A stretch of DNA of 43,235 nt from an uncultured bacterium. GTDB lineage: Bacteria; Cyanobacteriota; Vampirovibrionia; Gastranaerophilales; Gastranaerophilaceae. Both the position numbers and the translations under genes were made by a program. Below, piece by piece: positions 18,141 through 26,248 of the stretch. The stretch spans positions 1 through 43,235 of the forward strand of contig CAMTMK010000015.1 of assembly GCA_947073645.1 (NCBI GenBank), given 5' to 3'. Position 1 is the stretch's first letter. Every line of letters starts with the position of its first letter. The notes under the pieces are model-generated. The model worked only from the letters and a program-made list of their open reading frames with translations. It was not told where the DNA came from and made no database searches.

Positions 18141-18665
18141 ATGATAGAACTTTTGATTTTATATGTAATTTTGAAACGCGAGTATACAATGTATGCAATT
18201 CAAAAGCGTATTGAAGAGAATTTTGCACCATTTGCAAAACCGAGCTTTGGCGCGTTAAAACCTGCATTGAGACGTTTGGAAGAAAAGGAATGCTTGAGTA
18301 CTCGTAAGATTATGTCTGACGGCGGGAAACTTTCCGTGTATTATGAGATTTCAAGGAATGGTATTAATGAACTTAAACGTTTGATTTTGGAAGAATTCAG
18401 TGATAATCCCGTTCAATTTTTATCAAATGCCCGCGTGAAATTATCCTGCGCGGATTGTTTGGATAAAGATGAACGTACACGTTTGTTTTTCTCTGCAAAA
18501 TCACGTGCTATGCAGTTTAAAACAATGGCGCAAAATGTTCTTGATGATGAATATAAACAAACAAATTTCTATCAGAAAATAATTTTAGATAACACAATTT
18601 GTGAATTTGTAAATTTTATAACGATAGTGGAAGGGTTGGAAAAAGATAATGCCGGCAATAGTTAG
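18141..18665 (+). CDS. PadR-family transcriptional regulator
   Basis: 174 aa from ATG 18141. The N-terminal winged helix is typical: LLILYVILKREYTMYAIQKRIEENF, then PSFGALKPALRRLEEKECLSTRK and a wing with SDGGKLSVYYEISRNGINEL. The C-terminal half is helical and would dimerise. The frame is open upstream to 18033, but that part overlaps the divergent gene start and has no family similarity. No Shine-Dalgarno; TATATT (18129-18134) ends six bases before the ATG, suggesting a leaderless mRNA. It overlaps the radical-SAM gene by 17 bases. Confidence 0.85.
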   Translation: MIELLILYVILKREYTMYAIQKRIEENFAPFAKPSFGALKPALRRLEEKECLSTRKIMSDGGKLSVYYEISRNGINELKRLILEEFSDNPVQFLSNARVKLSCADCLDKDERTRLFFSAKSRAMQFKTMAQNVLDDEYKQTNFYQKIILDNTICEFVNFITIVEGLEKDNAGNS

Positions 18666-19977
18666 TGAAGTTTTGGAAGGTTCTATTGCACAAGAGTTGG
18701 AAATTCAATCGGGCGATGAAATATTATCGATTGATGATATGAAAATGCAGGATATGATTGATTACAATTTTATGTGTAAATCGGATTTCCTTACGTTGGA
18801 AATTAAAAAGACAAACGGTGAAATAGAAGTTATTGAACTTGAAAAAGATTATGATGAAGATTTAGGTATTGTTTTTGAAAGTGCTGTATTTGACAGGGTT
18901 AAACCTTGTTTAAACCATTGCATATTTTGCTTTGTAGACCAACAGCCCAAAGGCTTGCGCGAAACTCTTTATATAAAAGATGATGATTACAGGCTTTCGT
19001 ATTTGCAGGGAACTTATATTACATTGACAAATCTTAAAGATGAAGATAAAGAACGTATTAAGAGAATGCACTTAGGACCGTTTTATGTTTCAGTTCATAC
19101 AACAAATCCTGAATTGCGTGTTAAAATGCTTAGAAATCCAAATGCAGGCAAGGCTTTAGAAAACTTGAAATGGTTTAGAAAAAATAAAATTCCGTTCCAC
19201 GCACAAATAGTTTTGTGCCCCGGTTATAATGACGGAGCGGAACTTGAAAGAACCTTGTCTGACCTTGCAGAATTGAAAAACACCGTGCTTTCGGTTGCAA
19301 TTGTGCCTGTTGGCATTACTCAATTCCGAGCGGAGGCTTCAGCCTCTGTCGGTAATCTTAAAAATGATACAAAAATCTACGAAGGTGGTGAAAAGGGACT
19401 TAAACAGGTTGATAAAAAGTGTGCGATAGAAACTCTTGATATTGCATCAAAATTCAAACGAGTTTGTTGTTCTGATGAGTTTTTTATTCTTGCAGAACGA
19501 GAAATTCCGCCTGCAAAATATTACGGCAATTTCTGCCAGCTCGATGACGGTGTAGGTGCATTGAGAATGCTTGAAGATGATTTTAAATCAAGAGAATTGC
19601 CAAAAACATTAAAAACACCTTTAAAAATGTCTTTTGCATCAAGTTATGCGGCAAAAAATACGTTTGAAAAGATTGCAAAAAAATTGAATAAAATAAAAAA
19701 TCTTACGGTAACAGTGAACCCTGTAAAATCTCTTTACTGGGGGCAAGATATAACTGTAGCAGGGCTTATTACAACTGATGATTTAATAAGAACGGTGAAG
19801 GATTTGGATTGTGATATCGTCGTCATCCCGTCTGTTATGCTAAGACCTTATTCTGAGGACTTTCTGGACGGAAAAACTTTGACATACGTTAAAGAACAAA
19901 CTGGAAAAGAATTTCAAGTTGTGAAAGATATTTATTCGTTTAAAGAAACTTCTGAATATTTAAAAAGCCTCTCATAA
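18649..19977 (+). CDS. PDZ / radical SAM / DUF512 protein
   Basis: A 442-aa protein of the family annotated as a putative radical SAM enzyme (TIGR03279-like), conserved in cyanobacteria and many Firmicutes. An N-terminal PDZ-like segment (1-60, SGDEILSIDDMKMQD) precedes the cluster motif CLNHCIFC (C87, C91, C94), spacing C-x3-C-x2-C. CPGYNDG and SYLQGTYITLTN are family motifs, and the last part is DUF512. The substrate of the family is unknown. It overlaps padR by 17 bases and shares its terminator with convergent glnA. Confidence 0.9.
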   Translation: MPAIVSEVLEGSIAQELEIQSGDEILSIDDMKMQDMIDYNFMCKSDFLTLEIKKTNGEIEVIELEKDYDEDLGIVFESAVFDRVKPCLNHCIFCFVDQQPKGLRETLYIKDDDYRLSYLQGTYITLTNLKDEDKERIKRMHLGPFYVSVHTTNPELRVKMLRNPNAGKALENLKWFRKNKIPFHAQIVLCPGYNDGAELERTLSDLAELKNTVLSVAIVPVGITQFRAEASASVGNLKNDTKIYEGGEKGLKQVDKKCAIETLDIASKFKRVCCSDEFFILAEREIPPAKYYGNFCQLDDGVGALRMLEDDFKSRELPKTLKTPLKMSFASSYAAKNTFEKIAKKLNKIKNLTVTVNPVKSLYWGQDITVAGLITTDDLIRTVKDLDCDIVVIPSVMLRPYSEDFLDGKTLTYVKEQTGKEFQVVKDIYSFKETSEYLKSLS

Positions 19978-19987
19978 GAGAGGCTTT
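19964..19987. terminator. bidirectional terminator between radical-SAM gene and glnA
   Basis: GCCTCTC/GAGAGGC (19967-19973, 19978-19984) with loop ATAA, flanked by A and T runs. The stem overlaps the TAA of the radical-SAM gene and precedes the glnA stop. Confidence 0.85.
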
Positions 19988-19991
19988 AATT

Positions 19992-21356
19992 TTAATATCT
20001 TTCCAAATATTTATCAATTTCCCATTGCGAAACATAAGTTCTGAATGAATCCCATTCTTTTTTCTTTGCTGACAGGAATTCATTAAATATGTGTTCACCA
20101 AGTGCAGCTTTTGAAACCAGCGATTTGTCAAAACAATCTATAGCTTCAGCAAGGCTTCCTGGGAGAGCATCGATTCTCTGTTTTTTACGTTCTTTTGACG
20201 AAAGTTTGTAAATATTGCTTTCAACAGGAGCCGGCGGGTCAATTTTGTTTCTTACACCGTCCAAGCAAGCTTCCAAAATAGCAGCAAACGCTAAATATGG
20301 GTTGCAAGCAGGATCGGGTGAACGAAGCTCTACACGTGTTGCGTTTCCGCGTTTTGCTGGAACTCTTAGCAATGCACTTCTGTTAGCTAATGACCAAGCC
20401 AAATAAACAGGTGCTTCATAACCCGGAACTAAACGTTTAAAGCTGTTTACTGTCGGGTTTAATACGGCTGTAATACTTTTTACATGTTTCAGCATTCCGC
20501 CGATTGAATATTTTGCAACATCTGAAAGTTCGTATTCGGCTTTTTCATCAAAGAAAGCGTTCTTGCCGTCTTTAAATAATGAAACATTACAGTGCATACC
20601 TGAACCGTTTATGCCATAAATAGGTTTTGGCATAAATGTTGCATGTAAATTATGTTTTGCAGCAATTGCCTTAACTGCTATTTTGAATGTTGCAACGTTG
20701 TCGGCTGCGCTTAAAATATCTGTATATCTGAAATCAACTTCGTGCTGCCCGTCTGCAACTTCGTGGTGAGATGCTTCAATGTCAAAACCCATTTCCTGAA
20801 GAGTTAAAACAATATCAGAACGAACGTCTTCTCCCAAATCTTCAGGTCCTACATCATAGTATCCTGCGCGATCTTGGGTTGTTGTTGTGACATTACCGTT
20901 TTTATCTTTGGCAAATAAGAAAAATTCTGCTTCAGGTCCGATATTCATAGAAAAGCCCATTTTTTCAGCTTCTTTCATAACTCTTTTCAAGTTGCATCTC
21001 GGGCATCCTTCAAAGGGTGTGCCGTCAGCATTATAAATATCACAGATTAATCTTGCCGAATTTACTCCGTCTTTTTCTCTCCAAGGCAAAAGCTGGAACG
21101 AGTTTTTGTCAGGGTGGAAAAACATATCAGATGTTTCAATGCTTCTGAATCCTTTGATAGATGAGCCGTCAAGCATAATTTCGTTATTTAATGCTTTTTC
21201 AATATGTTGTGACGGAATTGTCAAATTTTTAACCTGACCGTTTATATCTACGAATTGAAGTTTAATAAATTTAATATTGTATTCTTCAATAAAACCTTTA
21301 ATATCTTCTTCCGTAAAATTTCTGTTGTCTAATCTTGTGTGTGTAAATTCTTTCAT
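19992..21356 (-). CDS. glnA: glutamine synthetase type I
   Basis: A 454-aa dodecameric enzyme making glutamine from glutamate, ammonia and ATP. Motifs: MLDGSSIKGF near 62-71, IGPEAEFFLF, GSGMHCN, NPTVNSFKRLVPGYEAP, and RVELRSPDPACNPYLAFA. Length and lack of the NLYDL-type adenylylation tyrosine region point to the GSI-alpha form, regulated by feedback rather than adenylylation. Its promoter is at 21380-21408, and AAGAGG precedes the ATG. Confidence 0.97.
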   Translation of the reverse strand: MKEFTHTRLDNRNFTEEDIKGFIEEYNIKFIKLQFVDINGQVKNLTIPSQHIEKALNNEIMLDGSSIKGFRSIETSDMFFHPDKNSFQLLPWREKDGVNSARLICDIYNADGTPFEGCPRCNLKRVMKEAEKMGFSMNIGPEAEFFLFAKDKNGNVTTTTQDRAGYYDVGPEDLGEDVRSDIVLTLQEMGFDIEASHHEVADGQHEVDFRYTDILSAADNVATFKIAVKAIAAKHNLHATFMPKPIYGINGSGMHCNVSLFKDGKNAFFDEKAEYELSDVAKYSIGGMLKHVKSITAVLNPTVNSFKRLVPGYEAPVYLAWSLANRSALLRVPAKRGNATRVELRSPDPACNPYLAFAAILEACLDGVRNKIDPPAPVESNIYKLSSKERKKQRIDALPGSLAEAIDCFDKSLVSKAALGEHIFNEFLSAKKKEWDSFRTYVSQWEIDKYLERY

Positions 21357-21379
21357 TTGAACCTCTTTCTTATTTTATT

Positions 21380-21408
21380 ATTAGAATACTTTTTTCTTAA
21401 AAGGTCAA
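21380..21408 (-). promoter_or_regulatory. predicted glnA promoter
   Basis: On the minus strand TTGACC (21403-21408), 17-base spacer, TCTAAT (21380-21385). The leader would be about 16 bases and include the Shine-Dalgarno. A second TATAAT farther upstream could be another promoter. No GTA-N8-TAC NtcA box was found. Confidence 0.65.
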
Positions 21409-21529
21409 TACTTTTGCGTGTAAAGATTATATAAGTTTTTTACAAAATGTTAATGTTTTTCTAATAATAAGGTTATTTATCCGATTTTTTAGGGAATAAC
21501 TGATATATAAGGGAAGATTATAAATTTTA

Positions 21530-21792
21530 ACTTTAAAATAAGGGAAATTTAAAATGCAGATTTACTGTGCATTTCTAAGATTATGTAACGAAATGTAACG
21601 AAATAAACAAGATATAGCAATTATATACTCTAGAAATACTTTATATAAATGTAAGCGATACACAAGAGATTAATCAAAGAATTAAATAAACACGAGACAT
21701 ACTATTTACACTACCTACTACACACTAACCTTCTACACACGAGGAATTACGTAAAAGAATTCCGAACTCTATCGAAAGATAGGGTTTTTTTT
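21530..21792 (+). ncRNA. candidate small RNA upstream of glnA
   Basis: A strong plus-strand terminator at 21765-21792 is not preceded by any plus-strand gene; the previous plus gene already ends in a terminator at 19964. The AT-rich, G-poor stretch before it contains a tandem 10-base repeat TGTAACGAAA x2 (21584-21603) and one 14-codon ORF from ATG 21554 with AAGGGA upstream. A small RNA is the simplest reading; the 5' end is a guess. Confidence 0.35.
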
Positions 21793-21793
21793 T
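21765..21793 (+). terminator. intrinsic terminator with GAAA tetraloop
   Basis: A nine-pair stem (21765-21773 with 21778-21786, one G-T pair) closed by a GAAA tetraloop runs into nine T (21785-21793). It is oriented to end a plus-strand transcript for which no protein gene is visible. Confidence 0.75.
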
Positions 21794-21925
21794 AGGGCGA
21801 GCAGAGGCAGGAGAAATACGAAGTATTTCGAACAGATGAGCAATCATAAGCGGAAACCGCGTTTTTCGCTTTGATTGCGAACGGTGCCGTTTAATGCGAG
21901 CCCGTAGGCAGGCTGAGCCTGCACG
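21794..21925. repeat. GC-rich array of short hairpins
   Basis: Clearly richer in G and C than its neighbours. It contains GAAATAC-GAA-GTATTTC (21812-21828), a nested hairpin CAATCA...TGATTG (21841-21877) with inner GCGG-AAA-CCGC, ACGG-TG-CCGT, and GCAGGC-TGA-GCCTGC (21908-21922). GCGAGC followed by AGGCAGG occurs near both ends (from 21797 and from 21896). It has no convincing ORF and resembles an interspersed extragenic palindrome element; no second copy lies in this window. Confidence 0.5.
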
Positions 21926-21931
21926 CAACTT

Positions 21932-23839
21932 TCAATAATTGGGAAATATTATATTAATATATTCCTGATAATTTTCAGGCTCAAAGAATGCAACTGAAAA
22001 CTCAGCACAATTGTAGCCGAGTTGCTGTGCATCAGGAACTTCAAACGGCGGGCCCGCGGGAGTTGAACGTGACGGGTTTTTAGGATTAGAAATCACGCCT
22101 GTGCTTCTCAAAAGAGTTACAAGCAGAGATTTTCCTTTAACTTCGTATTCTGTCAAACCTTGTGTAATAATTCCAAAACCTTGCGTTCCGACATATCTCT
22201 GCATCGGCGCAAAATTTGTTTTAACCTCTATCCCGCGCTCTTTTGGCAGGTGCTCGCGCATGTTCCAGTTCGGGTCAAATTCACGGCGGATAATTGTATT
22301 CATATCCTCTGAAAATGTTTTCGTAACTGGTTTTTTAAGGTTAAATTTTACCTGCCATAATTTATTTTTAAGTTTGTTATCCCATTCGATTTTGAAGTTA
22401 ATCATTTTGCCAAATTCTACTTGAATATCAAAAAAGCTTGTTTTGATTATATTGTTTTTGAATGAATAAATTTCAGCCTTTTCTCCTTTATCATCAGCAA
22501 CTGCACCAAAATTATATGTATCACCCTCGTCTTTAAACCTGACAAATTCCATCTCAATATTGCCGATGCGGATTTTGCCGTTTTTTACTTCAAATTTGAT
22601 GTCACAAGATGCGGAAGGTGAGTATTTTAATGTGTAAATATCTGTAAAATCCTCGGTCACAGGGATTTTTTGAGTGTCATAAAGCAAAGAATTTTCTACA
22701 CCGAAATGTTTTGAAATAACCTTATATTCAGGTATCAGCTCTTTGCTTTCCATAATTGGGGTTTTGAAGTTATGTTCAAGTCTTAATTCTTCAATAATTG
22801 AATTTGCTATTTGAATAATTTTTTCATAACGGTTTATGTTTTCTCTGTGAACCAAATCTGTCGAACATCCGCAAATTCCGTCGTGTGCTTGATTTTTTAG
22901 TAGTAATTTGTATGCATATTCTATAACAGAATTGTATTTTGAACCGTATTTTTGCTGTAACTTATCTGCTTGCTCAAGAAGATATGTGCATTTTACATTA
23001 TATTGTTTAAGCTTTGTTCTTGCCGAATATGAACCTTGCAAAATGAATGTTTTGGAGTTGTCGCGAAGTTCATCGTTCCATTCAAATTGTTTAAAATTCT
23101 CTTTTACAAGCTCAAAATATTCAAACGGATTAGAAAGTTTAATTTCATAATCATTAAGTAATTTATTTAATTGTTCGATTTGTTCTTCAATATCAGGTTC
23201 AACTCCGAGATGGTCTGCTCCTATTGGTAAAAGAAGATTATCTCCTGATTTTTCAGCAATTTTATCTAAATTTCCTTTTAACAATTCGGCTTTTTGTTCA
23301 ATAGTCATTTGTGCGGAAAATATGTCCATAAAATATCCGCGTACCAAGTTAACCGTATTTATTCCGTTAAATGTGAATTCAGATGGAAAATCTCCGCATC
23401 CGCGCCACACAACACATTTATCTATTCCAAATTTTTGGAAAATTGTCGGGATATTTTTGCTGTGTCCGAAAGTGTCTGCAAGATATCCGATAAAATCAGT
23501 ACAACCGAAATCGCGCGAAATTTTCATGCCGATTTCAAGATTTTTTTCAAAAGCACTTTTATCAGTTAAAAATTCATCAACAAGCGTATAACAAGGACCT
23601 ATAAAAAGTCTTTTTTCTGAAATAAATTTACGAATTTGGTCTTCTTTTTCCGGTCGAATTTCAAGATAGTCCAAAAGAGCAGAAACCTGACCATCAAAAT
23701 AAAATGACGGGATTTTGCCGGCTTCAAGAAGCTCTAAAATATTATCAAAAACTCTCAAAAGTCTTAGTCTGAAAACTTCAAACTCTCGATACCATTCCCT
23801 ATCCCAATGTGTGTGTAAATATGCAATAACTTTTTTCAT
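21932..23839 (-). CDS. GH38 alpha-mannosidase-like glycoside hydrolase, compact form
   Basis: 635 aa. HTHWDREWY at 9-17 gives zinc ligands H9/H11 region and D13; LADTFGHSKNIP at 120-131 holds the nucleophile candidate D122; NQAHDGICGCSTDLVH at 316-331 supplies another zinc-ligand His. This is the MngB-like branch of GH38, which removes alpha-mannosyl residues from glycans. Family members usually have 850 or more residues, so the C-terminal beta domains are reduced here. No signal peptide is seen, suggesting action on imported oligosaccharide. No Shine-Dalgarno before the ATG; the start lies just beyond the ycf23 terminator. Confidence 0.87.
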   Translation of the reverse strand: MKKVIAYLHTHWDREWYREFEVFRLRLLRVFDNILELLEAGKIPSFYFDGQVSALLDYLEIRPEKEDQIRKFISEKRLFIGPCYTLVDEFLTDKSAFEKNLEIGMKISRDFGCTDFIGYLADTFGHSKNIPTIFQKFGIDKCVVWRGCGDFPSEFTFNGINTVNLVRGYFMDIFSAQMTIEQKAELLKGNLDKIAEKSGDNLLLPIGADHLGVEPDIEEQIEQLNKLLNDYEIKLSNPFEYFELVKENFKQFEWNDELRDNSKTFILQGSYSARTKLKQYNVKCTYLLEQADKLQQKYGSKYNSVIEYAYKLLLKNQAHDGICGCSTDLVHRENINRYEKIIQIANSIIEELRLEHNFKTPIMESKELIPEYKVISKHFGVENSLLYDTQKIPVTEDFTDIYTLKYSPSASCDIKFEVKNGKIRIGNIEMEFVRFKDEGDTYNFGAVADDKGEKAEIYSFKNNIIKTSFFDIQVEFGKMINFKIEWDNKLKNKLWQVKFNLKKPVTKTFSEDMNTIIRREFDPNWNMREHLPKERGIEVKTNFAPMQRYVGTQGFGIITQGLTEYEVKGKSLLVTLLRSTGVISNPKNPSRSTPAGPPFEVPDAQQLGYNCAEFSVAFFEPENYQEYINIIFPNY

Positions 23840-23850
23840 AAATAATAAAC

Positions 23851-23876
23851 AAAAAAGCTCCCCTAAGGGGAGCTTT
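23851..23876 (-). terminator. terminator of ycf23
   Basis: A 10-bp stem AAAGCTCCCC/GGGGAGCTTT (23854-23863, 23867-23876) with a 3-base loop; on the minus strand it is followed by a U-run (A6 at 23851-23856 on plus). Lies between ycf23 and the GH38 gene. Confidence 0.9.
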
Positions 23877-23886
23877 CAATTTTAAC

Positions 23887-24645
23887 TTATACTAATTCTA
23901 CAACTTTAGCTGCGTTTCTTGAAGCGATTTCAACAAGGCTTCTTGATGTTGCCATCATTGACAATGTAGAATCCATTTTGTTAATGCAAGAACCGCATCC
24001 GATAGCTGAAGCACCTGCAGCAAACGCAAACGGAGCTGTTGTTGGATTGATTGCTGTAGCTGTCATAATCGGCAAATCAATGTTTCTTGAAAGTTCAATT
24101 GTGTTAGAAAGTGTCAATTCTGCTCTTTCCATTAAACCTCTTACGCCGTCAGCTTGTGAATCTGATGAGTAATGACCTTCAGTTTGGATTAAGTCGATAC
24201 CCATAGTTTCTAATTTTCTAGCCAATTCGATTTGTTCAGCAATAGCTAATTCGCCAGGAATTGTAACTGAGAAGAATGTTCTCATATCGCCTAACATATC
24301 GATAGTTTCTTTAACTAAAGAAATAACTTGTTCAGCTGAGAAAGACATTCCTTTTTTGTAAAGAACATCAAAGTTTCCTAATTCGATAGCATCAGCGCCT
24401 AATTCAACTGCTTTAACCAATTCAGAAGGAATGATTGAAGATACGAAAATAGGCATATCTGTCATTTCTCTAATTTCTGAAATAATTTCAGGTCTTGCGC
24501 AGATATCTACTGCTGATGCACCTGTTTGTTCAGCTGAAGTTACTACTTTTTTAATGTTTTCGATATCGAAGTTATCAATACCTGCAATAACTTTAACAGC
24601 TCTTTTTTCTGTCAAATGTTGTCTGAATAAATCAATTCTGCTCAT
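23887..24645 (-). CDS. ycf23: Ycf23 / DUF561 family TIM-barrel-like protein
   Basis: 252 aa. The family is found mainly in cyanobacteria and red-algal plastids. Shared features: KVIAGIDNFDIENIKKVV, a VDICARPE strand, AIELGNFDVLYKKGMSFSAEQVI, FSVTIPGELAIAEQIELARKLE and IQTEGHYSSD. The pattern suggests a TIM barrel with a phosphate site; the biochemical role is unknown. CGSCINKM near the end has two close Cys. The gene has its own promoter overlapped by an operator-like repeat (24681-24709), an AAAGGA Shine-Dalgarno, and its own terminator, so it is monocistronic. Confidence 0.88.
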   Translation of the reverse strand: MSRIDLFRQHLTEKRAVKVIAGIDNFDIENIKKVVTSAEQTGASAVDICARPEIISEIREMTDMPIFVSSIIPSELVKAVELGADAIELGNFDVLYKKGMSFSAEQVISLVKETIDMLGDMRTFFSVTIPGELAIAEQIELARKLETMGIDLIQTEGHYSSDSQADGVRGLMERAELTLSNTIELSRNIDLPIMTATAINPTTAPFAFAAGASAIGCGSCINKMDSTLSMMATSRSLVEIASRNAAKVVELV

Positions 24646-24680
24646 AATAATTTCCTTTCATATGTACAAGTTTTTTCTGA

Positions 24681-24709
24681 ATTATACATTAAAATTGTAA
24701 TAATTACAA
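24681..24709 (-). promoter_or_regulatory. ycf23 promoter with overlapping 7-1-7 inverted repeat
   Basis: On the minus strand TTGTAA (-35, 24704-24709), 17-base spacer, perfect TATAAT (24681-24686). The perfect inverted repeat TTGTAAT-A-ATTACAA (24695-24709) covers the -35. Its 7-1-7 form is that of Fur-family boxes and differs from the Zur consensus TCGTAATNATTACGA by one base per half. Regulator identity is inferred. Confidence 0.65.
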
Positions 24710-24773
24710 TAACTAATCCCAAAAATTTTTTTAAGGGTAATGAATAAAGTTTTAATTAAAGCATAATTAAAGT

Positions 24774-25457
24774 ATGATGAAAAGATTAATTTTGATTTTA
24801 ACATATATTTTGATGTTGGTAATGCCTGTTTCTGCGCATAATTACAGTGCGGATGAGATGGTTAATATAAATGTTTATGAGAAAATTAACCCTGCTATTG
24901 TCGCAATTGATGCGAATCTTTCTGACGGATTTTCGGCAGGAACAGGCTGTGTTGTGCGCGGAGATGGTGTTATTTTGACCGGTTCTCATGTTATAGAAGG
25001 CGCAAAAGATATTGATGTAACAACCTTTAACGGCAAGGTCTATAAAGCGACCGTAATTGCCAAAATGGGTAAAAATAAGGATTTGGCATTATTGAAGATT
25101 AATCCTAAACAGCAATTGAGAACAATTTCGTTTGGGGATTCCGAGCAGGTAAAAGTCGGGCAAAAGGTACTTGCAATCGGTAATCCGTTCGGGTTTGCAG
25201 GAACTTTAACATCAGGGATAGTTTCTCGTATTGATTATGCAAAAGGCAGGATTCAAACTGATGCCGCGATTAATCCGGGATGTTCGGGCGGACCTTTGTT
25301 GAATTCGCAGGGGCAGGTAATAGGGATTTCGCAATCAATCTACAATCCTGACAATAATATTTCAAATATCGGTATCGGTTTTGCAATTCCTGTTAATGAG
25401 GCTAAGAGATTTATACAAACAGCAAATCTTGATAAAAGCCGTTTTGCATCTAAGTGA
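24774..25457 (+). CDS. exported trypsin-like serine protease (HtrA-like, no PDZ)
   Basis: 227 aa. Residues 1-21 form a signal peptide ending VSA-H. The catalytic triad is H72 in TGSHVIEGA, D103 in NKDLALLKI and S171 in NPGCSGGPLL; the usual Asn before Ser-1 is Cys (GCSGGP for GNSGGP). IGNPFGFAGTLTSGIVS and GFAIPVNEAKRF are typical of HtrA/DegP. No PDZ domain follows, so it is about half a DegP. Acts outside the inner membrane, probably on misfolded proteins. No Shine-Dalgarno; CATAAT (24762-24767) ends six bases before the ATG. MlaE follows after 21 bases. Confidence 0.88.
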   Translation: MMKRLILILTYILMLVMPVSAHNYSADEMVNINVYEKINPAIVAIDANLSDGFSAGTGCVVRGDGVILTGSHVIEGAKDIDVTTFNGKVYKATVIAKMGKNKDLALLKINPKQQLRTISFGDSEQVKVGQKVLAIGNPFGFAGTLTSGIVSRIDYAKGRIQTDAAINPGCSGGPLLNSQGQVIGISQSIYNPDNNISNIGIGFAIPVNEAKRFIQTANLDKSRFASK

Positions 25458-25478
25458 ATTTCATGTTATAAATAAATT

Positions 25479-26207
25479 ATGATTGAATTTTTGGGACAGT
25501 GTGTTCAAAATCTGGTAAAAAGCATAAAATATACTACGCAGGTGAGATTTTCTTCAATTATTGCGCAGGCGGCTTCAATAAGTTATGATTCTTTGCCGAT
25601 TTCTTTAATAATTGCTTTTATTGCATCAGCAGTTATTGCAATACAGGTTTCAAAACAATTTTTGATGAGCGGTGCGGAAGCCTATATTGGCGGTACAATT
25701 GCGGTTGTAATGATTAGAGAGATTGCACCGGGGTTTGTTGCGCTTGCTATCGGAGCTCGTGCAGGAACCGCAATTTCTGCAGAAATCGCTAATATGCAGG
25801 TTACATCACAAGTCGATGCGATAAAAACTCTTAAAGTTGATCCTGTCGGATATTATTTTGCTCCAAGACTAATCGCTTCTGCAATTACTGTTCCTATGGT
25901 TGTATTACTTGCGGAACTAGTCGGAATTGCCGGAGGAATGTTTATTTCTCATGCGACAATTGATTTGCACCCCGCAAGATATATGAACTCTGCTTGGCTT
26001 TGGATTTCTACACGTGACATTTATATAAGTCTTTTAAAAGCTTCGATTTTTGGTGCGCTGATAGCTTTAGTTTGTGCGACACAGGGTTACAACACTCATG
26101 GCGGAGCAAAAGAAGTTGGAATATCAACAACAAAAGCGGCAATCCTTTCAACTGTATATATGCTTATTGCAGACTTTTTGATTAATTTGGTATTTTACAT
26201 TTTGTAA
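25479..26207 (+). CDS. mlaE: MlaE-type ABC permease
   Basis: 242 aa, with about five hydrophobic segments and the MlaE signature GGTIAVVMIREIAPGFVALAIGARAGTAISAEI. In Gram-negatives MlaE works with MlaF (ATPase) and MlaD (MCE substrate protein) to move phospholipids or other lipids across the envelope. Neither partner is adjacent, so it must recruit them from elsewhere. This supports an outer-membrane-bearing cell. TATAAA (25467-25472) ends six bases before the ATG and there is no Shine-Dalgarno. Confidence 0.9.
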   Translation: MIEFLGQCVQNLVKSIKYTTQVRFSSIIAQAASISYDSLPISLIIAFIASAVIAIQVSKQFLMSGAEAYIGGTIAVVMIREIAPGFVALAIGARAGTAISAEIANMQVTSQVDAIKTLKVDPVGYYFAPRLIASAITVPMVVLLAELVGIAGGMFISHATIDLHPARYMNSAWLWISTRDIYISLLKASIFGALIALVCATQGYNTHGGAKEVGISTTKAAILSTVYMLIADFLINLVFYIL

Positions 26208-26248
26208 TATTTGCGCAAATTTTTTAGATTTTAGACTTTATACAATAT

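Noticed and set aside
21357-21793. NtcA box (GTA-N8-TAC) for glnA
   Set aside because: Only imperfect matches such as GTA-N8-TAA were found, none at a sensible distance from the promoter.
21725-21928. 67-aa minus-strand ORF across the hairpin array
   Set aside because: It simply reads through repeats and a terminator stem, with no Shine-Dalgarno and an implausible composition.
22101-23591. Several plus-strand ORFs opposite the GH38 gene
   Set aside because: They are shadows of a strongly supported coding region on the other strand.
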